Positions 8,187-14,626 of a stretch of 64,000 bases of DNA are shown piece by piece. Below the pieces are notes generated by a model, which saw only the letters and a list, made by a program, of their open reading frames with translations, was not told where the DNA came from and made no database searches. The position numbers were made by a program, and so were the translations under genes. Source of the DNA: an uncultured bacterium (GTDB lineage Bacteria; Acidobacteriota; Thermoanaerobaculia; Thermoanaerobaculales; Thermoanaerobaculaceae); the NCBI GenBank assembly GCA_937924755.1, contig CALEVZ010000013.1:124001-188000 (forward strand), written 5' to 3'. Numbering within the stretch: position 1 is the stretch's first letter; every line of letters starts with the position of its first letter.

Positions 8187-10055
8187 GTGGGAGCGGATGA
8201 GGACCGGCGCGCCGCCGGTGCGGGGAGTGGGCGCTCAACTCTGATCGTCGCCGCCGCCAGCGCCGCGGCGGCACTGCTGCTGACAAGCGCCGGGGCCCTT
8301 GCACCCCTGGAGCTGGCCCTGCGCGACGCCGCACTCCGCCTCGCCCCCCCTCGCTCCCCTGACCTGGTGGCGGTGGTGGCGATCGACGAATCATCCCTCG
8401 CCCGCTTGGGCCCCTGGCCGTGGCCGCGGGACACCCTGGCAAGACTGGTGCAGGCCACCGCTGACCGGGGAGCCCTGGTGGTGGTGCTGGATCTCCTCCT
8501 GATGGAGGCGAGCCCCACCGATGAGCTGCTGGCGCAGGCCCTGGCCGCCACCCCCAGTGTGCTGGCGGGGGGACTCGGCGATGGGGGGTGGCTGTTGCCC
8601 TCCCCCCGATTGGCCCCCGCCGCCCGCCTGGGCCATGCCACTTTCGAGCCCGACCGCGACGGCGTCGTGCGCCGCCTGCCGGCCGTCAAACAGTTCGGGG
8701 GGGCGTCCTACCCGGCCCTGGCCCTGGCCGCCCTGCAACAGGTCGACCCGAACCTGGCCGTGCCGGTGGGCGCCGTGCTGCGGCCCGACTTCCGCCTGCG
8801 CTGGGCCGAGCTGCCGGTCATCCCCGCCTGGCGGATGCTGGCGCACCCACCCGCCGGCGGCGCCGTGGCCGGGCGCATTGCCCTCCTCGGCGTCACCGCC
8901 GCCGGCCTGCAGGACCGGGCGGTGGTGCCCACCTCGCCGGGGGGACAGCCCATGGCGGGGGTGGAGGTGCATGCCGGGGTGATCCAGTGTTTGGCCCGGG
9001 GAGCGACATTGAGCAAGGCGGCACCGCTGACCGTGGCTCTCTTTACCGCGGCGCTGGGCGCGGCGCTCTGGACCCTGGCCCGGCGCGGCGGCTCCAGCTT
9101 CTGGGTCCTCCTGCCGGCTGCCTCCCTGGTCGCACCTTCGCTCTTCGCCGTCGCGGCTCTGTGGGTGCTGGGTTGGGAGCTGCCGTCCATCCTCCCCACT
9201 GCCCTGGCGGCGGCCGTGACGGTGGCGGCGCAGGGGCGGAGAATAGCCACCACCCGGCGGGCAGCCACGCGGCTCATGGCCACCCTGGAAAAACACCCAG
9301 GCGAGGAAGAGCCGTCACCGGCCTCCGAGGGCGAAATGCTGCACCGCCTGGCCGCTGCCATCGCCGCCCGCCAGGCGGTGGAGCGCGACACCCGTCGAGT
9401 GCTCGCCCACGAGCTCAAAACTCCCCTCACCGCCGTCCGCGGCCTGACGCAAATGCTGGCGGAGTACGAGCTCTCGCCCCAGGAGCGGCGGAAAGTGGCG
9501 AGTGTGGCGGCGGCCGAGGCGCTGCGCCTGCATCAAATGGTGGAGGGCCTCATGGAACTGGAGCGGCTCTCTGCCCGACGCCGGGAGGAGGTGGGCACGC
9601 CGGTGCACCTGTCCCAGGTGGTGGCCCAGAGAGCCGCTCTCTTTCGCACCTCCCGGGCCCGGTCGATCACCTGCCAGGTGGACCAAAGGGTGTGGGTGCC
9701 GGGCGATCGGCTGCTTCTGGAGCGGGTGCTGGATAACCTGCTGGCCAACGCCGGCGAGTACTCGCCCGGCGACAGCGACATCCTAGTCCGGCTGGCCGTC
9801 GAGGGGAGCGCCGCCGTGCTGGCAGTCGCCGACCGCGGCCCCGGCGTCCCCCCGGAGGAAAGAGCGGCCATCTTCGGCCGCTTCGTCCGCGGCGCCGCCG
9901 GAGCCAGCCGGCCCGGCCTCGGACTGGGGCTGGCGGTGGTGGCTGAGGTGGTGAGCTGGCACGGGGGTACAGTGGAAGTGACGGACACGCCGGGGGGCGG
10001 GGCCACCTTCTTGGTGCGCCTGCCCTTGGCGCCGCCGGAGAAGGGGCAGACGTGA
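8187..10055 (+). CDS. CHASE2-domain sensor histidine kinase
   Basis: The protein has 622 residues: a first membrane helix (about 17-38), an extracytoplasmic CHASE2 domain (about 41-280, with the typical VAVVAIDESSLARLGPWPWPR start), three membrane helices (about 281-350), and a cytoplasmic HisKA + HATPase_c kinase. H408 in AHELKTPL is the phospho-acceptor. N521 (N box, LLANAGEYS), DRGPG (549-553) and GLGLGL (577-582) build the ATP site. The GTG at 8187 starts just before the first helix. The gene overlaps the response regulator by 4 bp (GTGA), so the two form a cognate pair. The CHASE2 ligand is unknown. Confidence 0.93.
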   Translation: MGADEDRRAAGAGSGRSTLIVAAASAAAALLLTSAGALAPLELALRDAALRLAPPRSPDLVAVVAIDESSLARLGPWPWPRDTLARLVQATADRGALVVVLDLLLMEASPTDELLAQALAATPSVLAGGLGDGGWLLPSPRLAPAARLGHATFEPDRDGVVRRLPAVKQFGGASYPALALAALQQVDPNLAVPVGAVLRPDFRLRWAELPVIPAWRMLAHPPAGGAVAGRIALLGVTAAGLQDRAVVPTSPGGQPMAGVEVHAGVIQCLARGATLSKAAPLTVALFTAALGAALWTLARRGGSSFWVLLPAASLVAPSLFAVAALWVLGWELPSILPTALAAAVTVAAQGRRIATTRRAATRLMATLEKHPGEEEPSPASEGEMLHRLAAAIAARQAVERDTRRVLAHELKTPLTAVRGLTQMLAEYELSPQERRKVASVAAAEALRLHQMVEGLMELERLSARRREEVGTPVHLSQVVAQRAALFRTSRARSITCQVDQRVWVPGDRLLLERVLDNLLANAGEYSPGDSDILVRLAVEGSAAVLAVADRGPGVPPEERAAIFGRFVRGAAGASRPGLGLGLAVVAEVVSWHGGTVEVTDTPGGGATFLVRLPLAPPEKGQT

Positions 10056-11425
10056 CGCAGATCCTGGTGGTGGAGGACGACTCGGCGATTCGGGAAATGG
10101 TGGCCCTGGCCCTGGAAAAGCACGGCTATCTCGTGCACCGGGCGGCCTCGGTGGCCGAGGCCCGTGCGCTCCTCACCCGCCACCCGGTGGCCATGGTGAT
10201 CAGCGACATCTACATGCCCGGCGAGGACGGCCTGGCCCTGCTGGAGGGGTTCCAGCTCACCCACCCCGACCTTCCGGTGCTCCTCATCACCGCCCGCGGC
10301 AGCGTCGAGACCGCCGCCCTGGCGGCGCGCCTGGGGGCCTTCGATTACCTCGCCAAGCCCTTCGACCTCCGCCTGCTCATGGAGAAGGTGCAGAGTGCCC
10401 TACGGCCCCCACCCGCTCCGTCCCCGCCGCCGGAGGAGGCGCCGGTAAGCATGATCGTGGGCTCTCACCCCCGCATGGTGGAGGTATACACGGCCGTTGC
10501 CCGGGTCGCCCCGTTGTCGGTGCCGGTCCTCATCACCGGCGAGACCGGAACCGGCAAGGAGCTGGTGGCCCGGGCCCTGCACCGTTTCGGGCGGCACCCC
10601 GAGGGCCCTTTCGTGGCGGTCAACTGCGGCGCGCTCCCCGATACCCTGCTGGAGAGCGAGCTGTTCGGCCACGTGCGCGGCGCCTTCACCGACGCCCGCC
10701 GGGACCACCGCGGCGCCATCCCGCGGGCAGAAGGGGGCACCCTCTTTCTGGACGAGATCGGAGACATCTCCCCCGCCTTTCAGGTGAAGCTGCTGCGCTT
10801 TCTCCAGGACGGCAGGGTGCGGCCGTTGGGGGCGGAAACGGAGACCGAGGTGCACGTGCGGGTGGTGGCGGCCACCCACCGCAACCTCAACGAGGCCATC
10901 CGCGCCGGGCAGTTCCGGGAGGACCTCTATTTCCGGCTGGCCGCCTACGAGATTCACCTCCCCCCCCTGCGCGATCGCCTGGAGGACCTGCCACTGCTGG
11001 TAGACCACTTCCGCCGCCAGCTGGCCGCCGAGCTGGGGATACCCCCGCCCTCGCCCGCCTCCCCCGAGGTGCTGGCGGTGCTGGCCCGGCACCGCTGGCC
11101 CGGCAACGTGCGGGAGCTCGCCCTGCTGCTGCGTCGCTGCCTCATCGACTGCAGGAGCCTCGCCGACCCCAGGGCGGTGGAGCGCCTGCTGGCCGAGGGC
11201 GCCAACCCCCCGGCATCCTCCCCGCCGCCCGGGCCCCCGACCCCCTCCCTCTCCTCCCTCGCCGAGGCGGAACGGCAGCACATCCTGGCGGTGCTGGCCG
11301 CCACCGGCGGCAACCGCAGCGCCGCCGCGCGCATCCTCGGCATCGAACGGAAAACCCTTTCCCGCAAGTTGCGCGCCCTTGGCATCGAGCGTGCTTCCGG
11401 TCCAGGAGGGAGGATCGCCCCATGA
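10052..11425 (+). CDS. Sigma-54-dependent response regulator (NtrC family)
   Basis: The protein has 457 residues: a receiver domain (1-115) with acidic pocket D9/D10, phospho-acceptor D52, T80 and K102; an AAA+ domain with Walker A GETGTGKE (163-170) and Walker B LFLDE (231-235); and a C-terminal Fis-type helix-turn-helix (AARILGIERKTLSRKLRALGI). The sigma-54 contact loop reads GAFTDA (210-215), not GAFTGA. Once phosphorylated by the upstream CHASE2 kinase it should oligomerise and open -24/-12 promoters. A near-perfect -24/-12 site lies about 0.9 kb downstream, in front of the Gly-rich protein gene. Confidence 0.95.
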   Translation: MTQILVVEDDSAIREMVALALEKHGYLVHRAASVAEARALLTRHPVAMVISDIYMPGEDGLALLEGFQLTHPDLPVLLITARGSVETAALAARLGAFDYLAKPFDLRLLMEKVQSALRPPPAPSPPPEEAPVSMIVGSHPRMVEVYTAVARVAPLSVPVLITGETGTGKELVARALHRFGRHPEGPFVAVNCGALPDTLLESELFGHVRGAFTDARRDHRGAIPRAEGGTLFLDEIGDISPAFQVKLLRFLQDGRVRPLGAETETEVHVRVVAATHRNLNEAIRAGQFREDLYFRLAAYEIHLPPLRDRLEDLPLLVDHFRRQLAAELGIPPPSPASPEVLAVLARHRWPGNVRELALLLRRCLIDCRSLADPRAVERLLAEGANPPASSPPPGPPTPSLSSLAEAERQHILAVLAATGGNRSAAARILGIERKTLSRKLRALGIERASGPGGRIAP

Positions 11426-12099
11426 GCCTCGTCACGCTGTTCTGCTCTCTCCTTCTCCTGCTCCCCGAAGCCCCCGCCCCCTGGCGCTACGTCCTCGAAA
11501 AGGTGGTCCCCCGGGTGGAGGTGGTCCGCGGCCAGGCGAAGACGGCGGCAGCCGCCGGAGAGGCGCTGCTCCCCGGGGACGAGCTGCGCACCGGCTGGCG
11601 CGGGCGGGCCACGGTGGTGGTAGCGGAGCGGGCGGCCCGCTTCGAGATTGCTCCCTCCACCCACGTGCGGCTGCAGGAGGAGGTGCCCGGCGCCCTCATC
11701 GTCCTGCAAAGGGGCGCCCTGCGCGCTCTGTTTGACGCCCTCCTGGGGCATGAAGAGCGCCTGGTCGCCACCCCCGGGGCCCTCTTGGCGGTGCGGGGCA
11801 CCCGCTTCGCGGTGCGGGTGGATCCCAGCGGAGAAGCCGTCCTGGCGGTGTTTGCCGGCACCGTGGAGGTGCGCCCGCGGGATCAAGCCCTGTCCCCCGT
11901 GGGGGTGGGGCCAGGGGAGCTCTGCCACTTCGGGCCGCGGCGCGCCCCCGCCCGCCGGCCGTTCCCCCCAACCTTCAGCGAGGAGAGATGGGAACGACAC
12001 CGGGAGATGCGCGCCGCCCCGGCGGCGTCGCCTGCCCCCTCCCACCCGGGCAAGACAACCCCCGGCGGCCCCCGCGCCGCCGGGCGGGGGCGGGGCTGA
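11422..12099 (+). CDS. Secreted FecR-domain protein
   Basis: The protein has 225 residues. A signal peptide (about 1-18) leads into a FecR-type beta domain (about 28-170) with the hallmark succession RVEVVRGQA, LLPGDELRTGWRGRA, VRLQEE and TPGALLAVRGTRF. The tail is Pro/Arg-rich and disordered. Classical FecR proteins relay signals to anti-sigma or outer-membrane systems. Stand-alone FecR proteins of this kind occur with two-component or PEP-CTERM loci, and the role here is not known. It overlaps the response regulator by 4 bp (ATGA), making it the third gene of the signalling operon. Confidence 0.8.
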   Translation: MSLVTLFCSLLLLLPEAPAPWRYVLEKVVPRVEVVRGQAKTAAAAGEALLPGDELRTGWRGRATVVVAERAARFEIAPSTHVRLQEEVPGALIVLQRGALRALFDALLGHEERLVATPGALLAVRGTRFAVRVDPSGEAVLAVFAGTVEVRPRDQALSPVGVGPGELCHFGPRRAPARRPFPPTFSEERWERHREMRAAPAASPAPSHPGKTTPGGPRAAGRGRG

Positions 12100-12236
12100 C
12101 CACCCCCTCTTCGACGGGCCGGGTGGCCTCCAACCACTTCGCCCATGGGAGCCCTGCCTGGCCCGGCGATGTCCCCTCGATGGCGCGGCATGCCCGGCGT
12201 GGACGCACCACCCCCGGAGGCACCGCGTCGCAGCCC

Positions 12237-12251
12237 GGGTCGTTTCGACCC
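12237..12251. promoter_or_regulatory. Perfect 15-bp dyad (GGGTCG-TTT-CGACCC), candidate enhancer site
   Basis: A perfect inverted repeat with 6-bp arms and a 3-bp spacer, centred about 87 bp upstream of the predicted sigma-54 transcription start. This is the position and symmetry expected of a dimeric Fis-type activator-binding site. The neighbouring response regulator is the obvious candidate ligand (inference). Confidence 0.4.
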
Positions 12252-12303
12252 ACCCAGGATGACTCTGCTTTCCTTCATTCTTGTCTCAGGAAAGGCCATC
12301 GTG

Positions 12304-12320
12304 TTGGCACGGGTCTTGCT
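12304..12320 (+). promoter_or_regulatory. Sigma-54 (-24/-12) promoter
   Basis: The sequence TTGGCACGGGTCTTGCT matches the RpoN consensus YTGGCACGRNNNTTGCW at every specified position, with the GG and GC dinucleotides in the correct register. The predicted start is near 12331, giving a leader of about 44 nt before the ATG at 12375. Confidence 0.85.
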
Positions 12321-12374
12321 CCCTTTTCGGGCGAGCGGCGAGCCGCAAGCCGCCGCAGAAAGGGGGGTAGAAAA

Positions 12375-12785
12375 ATGAAACACGTCGTCCACACCGCCGC
12401 AGTGCTCCTTGGCGCCGGCTCCCTGGTGCTGGCCGCCAGCTGGGCCGCTGCCCAGTCGCCGGGCGGCAACACGCCCCGGCAGGACCGCGCCCGCACCGAG
12501 CTGCGCCAGCACCAGCCAGGCACCGGTTCGCCGGCCAACCAGCTGAAAAAGCAGCTGCGCAGCCGCAGCAAGGACGGCGGACAGGCGAAAGCAGCCGAGG
12601 TCGGCGCCGGCGCTGCCGGGCAGGGCACCGGCGGCGGCCAGGGGAAGAAGTACGGCCCCGGGGATGGCTCCGGCAACCAAGGGGTGGGCCCCCGGGACGG
12701 CTCCGGCTACGGCCCCGGCGACTGCACCCAGCCGGGCAGCGGCAGCCAGCGGCGAGTTGGTCGGACCCTCAAGGGGCGCGGCTAG
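12375..12785 (+). CDS. Secreted Gly-rich low-complexity protein under sigma-54 control
   Basis: The protein has 136 residues. A signal peptide (about 1-27, cleavage after WAAAQ) is followed by a mature region rich in Gly, Gln, Ser, Arg and Lys with repeated GPGDGSGNQG / GPRDGSGYGPGD units and one Cys (in GDCTQ). There are no membrane helices or recognised domain; it is probably disordered. Purines (AGGGGGG) precede the ATG. It is the only gene directly behind the sigma-54 promoter and is followed by a terminator, so it is the best candidate target of the CHASE2/sigma-54 two-component system just upstream. Function unknown. Confidence 0.75.
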   Translation: MKHVVHTAAVLLGAGSLVLAASWAAAQSPGGNTPRQDRARTELRQHQPGTGSPANQLKKQLRSRSKDGGQAKAAEVGAGAAGQGTGGGQGKKYGPGDGSGNQGVGPRDGSGYGPGDCTQPGSGSQRRVGRTLKGRG

Positions 12786-12810
12786 CTGCGGCACCCTTCC
12801 CGTGCGGTGG

Positions 12811-12844
12811 ACGCTCCGCCCCCCGGCGGGGCGTTCGCTTTTCT
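12811..12844 (+). terminator. Intrinsic terminator after the Gly-rich protein gene
   Basis: ACGCTCCGCC / GGCGGGGCGT form a 10-bp stem (one G-T wobble) with a CCCC loop, followed by a T-rich stretch (TCGCTTTTCT). It lies 26 nt after the stop codon and also between convergent genes. Confidence 0.7.
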
Positions 12845-12869
12845 CCCGCCCACCCCGCGTACCTACCGC

Positions 12870-13463
12870 CTACCCGGGCAACGGCCCCTCCTTGAGAAGG
12901 GCGGAGAACGCTTTGAAGACGGGGTGGTTCTTGTCCCGCGCCCACTCGAACCCCACCGATTCGTGGTTGGTGAGTACCGCCCCCACCTGGGCCATGCGCT
13001 CCAGGGCGTGCCGCCGGTACTCCTCCCCCCGCGCCGAGATGGCGTCCCAGCACAGGTGCACCTGCCACCCCGCCCGCAGCAGCTCGATGACGGTCTGCAT
13101 GACGCACACGTGGGCCTCGATGCCGGCCACCACCGCCTGCCGGGATTGCCCCCCCGCGGGCGGACGGATCGCGTTCAGGGCGGCGAGGAACGTCGGCTCG
13201 CCGCAGCAGCCGAAGGCGTCCTTCTCCACGAAGCGTTTGGGCACGGTGAGAGCGTCGTAGGCGGCCCGCACCCGCGGGTGGGTCACTCCCAGCCCGCGCG
13301 GGTACTGCTCGGTGAGGACCACCGGCACGCCGAACAGCTCCGCCATGCGCAGCAGGCGCACGCTGGCCTCGATGACCATGGCGGAGCGGTAGGCCAGGTC
13401 CAGGACCTTGCCCTGCAGGTCAATGACCACCAGCAGGCTGCGCTTGGTCTCCAGCAGTTCCAT
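12870..13463 (-). CDS. Isochorismatase-family cysteine hydrolase (YcaC-like)
   Basis: The protein has 197 residues with the catalytic triad of the superfamily: D15 (LLVVIDLQ), K81 (VEKDAFGCCG) and C120 (IEAHVCVMQT). Its length and spacing match YcaC-type hydrolases, for which amide or ester substrates are generally unknown. The ATG at 13463 is chosen because GGAGGTGA sits 5 nt upstream. The gene follows rsmD in the same direction with a 24-nt gap, so it is probably the last gene of the CCA-rsmD operon, though functionally unrelated. Confidence 0.85.
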   Translation of the reverse strand: MELLETKRSLLVVIDLQGKVLDLAYRSAMVIEASVRLLRMAELFGVPVVLTEQYPRGLGVTHPRVRAAYDALTVPKRFVEKDAFGCCGEPTFLAALNAIRPPAGGQSRQAVVAGIEAHVCVMQTVIELLRAGWQVHLCWDAISARGEEYRRHALERMAQVGAVLTNHESVGFEWARDKNHPVFKAFSALLKEGPLPG

Positions 13464-13487
13464 TGCCGTCACCTCCAGGCGCAAAGC

Positions 13488-14027
13488 CTAGCAGGCGCGC
13501 AGCAAAACCGCCCCCCGCAGGGGGCGCACCACCGCGAACCCGTCGACGGCCACCGGGGTGTTGGGGGGCACTTCCAGCACGGTGAGCGCCCCTTGCGGCA
13601 GCACCCCCAGTTTTCGGGCCAGCGCCAGGGCGGCTCGGCCCTCCCCCCAGGCGGCGAACGGGGGATCACACCAAGCCACGGGAAACCGCGCCCCCTCCCG
13701 GGCGAGCCGTGCCAGGGCATCCTCCGCCGGGAGGGCCACGATATCCACCAGGGCATGGGCATCCAGCAGCGTCAGGTTGGTCTGGATGAGGTTCACCGCC
13801 CGTCGCTCCCGCTCCACCAGCACAGCTCGCCGCGCCCCCCGGGAGAGCGCCTCCAAAGCGTTGACCCCGGTGCCAGCGTACAGGTCCAGAAAGGTGACCC
13901 TCTCCAGGTGCGGTTCAAGCACCGCGAAGGCCTGTTCGCGCAGCGCGTCCGGACTGGGGCGCAGATCGTCGCCACGACGGGGCCCCTGGACCTTCCGTCG
14001 CACCCACTCGCCGCCGGTAATCCTCAT
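13488..14027 (-). CDS. rsmD: 16S rRNA (guanine(966)-N2)-methyltransferase RsmD
   Basis: The protein has 179 residues. The N terminus RITGGEW is the RsmD start motif, followed by RPSPDALREQAF. The SAM-binding motif is FLDLYAGTGVNALEALSRGA, and the catalytic motif DPPF replaces the more common DPPY; Phe is a tolerated variant in N2/N6-type methyltransferases. It methylates G966 of 16S rRNA in the 30S subunit. The start overlaps the stop of the preceding gene (ATGA). Confidence 0.88.
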   Translation of the reverse strand: MRITGGEWVRRKVQGPRRGDDLRPSPDALREQAFAVLEPHLERVTFLDLYAGTGVNALEALSRGARRAVLVERERRAVNLIQTNLTLLDAHALVDIVALPAEDALARLAREGARFPVAWCDPPFAAWGEGRAALALARKLGVLPQGALTVLEVPPNTPVAVDGFAVVRPLRGAVLLRAC

Positions 14028-14626
14028 GGGTTGATCCTCTTCACCGCCTTGCGCCGCAGCTCGTCCAACGGGAAGTACTCGCTGACCGGACCAATGTCCA
14101 GCTCGACCAAGACGCCGCCGGAGGACGGCAGCAAGGCGGCAACCTTGCCTTCCCTGCCGTCTGCCAGCCGCACTCGCTCCCCCACCCGGGGCTCCCAGTC
14201 GCTCAAATCCTCGGCCCCCGCCGGGGTTTGCTCGATGCGTCGCTGCAGCTCATCCAGCGCCCGCTCCAGCCGTCCAGCCGCCAGCGAACGAGCCAAAGTG
14301 CTGGCGAGCCGCACCATGATGGGCGGCTTTTCCGGCGGGGCCAGGCGCAATTCAGTGGTCGTTCCGCCCAGGACACCTTCTGACGGCTGCCAACGGGCCA
14401 GCTCCCCGTAGCATTCCTCCACCACCTGGGCCACCACCCGGTACTCCAGCTCCTCCAGCCGCACCCGGGTCAGCTGAGGGTCGGCGGACCCGGAGCGGCG
14501 CGCCAGCACCGCCATGCGATCGCGAAAGACGGTGAGGCGAAGCGAACCCCCGTCGTCCGAGGTCACGCGCTCCACCAGGTAGCTCGGCGGAGCCACGGCG
14601 GCGATGGCGAGGAGCAGGGCGATCAT
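14024..14626 (-). CDS. Secreted hypothetical protein with C-terminal KOW-like motif
   Basis: The protein has 200 residues: a short hydrophobic signal (MIALLLAIAAVAPP), a mixed alpha/beta body, a helical stretch near residues 105-130 (LARSLAAGRLERALDELQRRIEQ), and a small C-terminal beta region, VGERVRLADGREGKVAAL, that reads like a KOW/SH3-type barrel. No family is recognised. It overlaps both neighbours by 4 bp (ATGA), so it is tightly coupled to the CCA-fusion gene and rsmD. Confidence 0.55.
   Translation of the reverse strand: MIALLLAIAAVAPPSYLVERVTSDDGGSLRLTVFRDRMAVLARRSGSADPQLTRVRLEELEYRVVAQVVEECYGELARWQPSEGVLGGTTTELRLAPPEKPPIMVRLASTLARSLAAGRLERALDELQRRIEQTPAGAEDLSDWEPRVGERVRLADGREGKVAALLPSSGGVLVELDIGPVSEYFPLDELRRKAVKRINP

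Noticed and set aside
12807-14411. A very long + strand open frame antisense to the isochorismatase-type gene, rsmD and the 14.0-14.6 kb gene
   Set aside because: The minus-strand genes have clear family motifs, ribosome-binding sites and coupled overlaps. The antisense frame has none and is a product of the high GC content.
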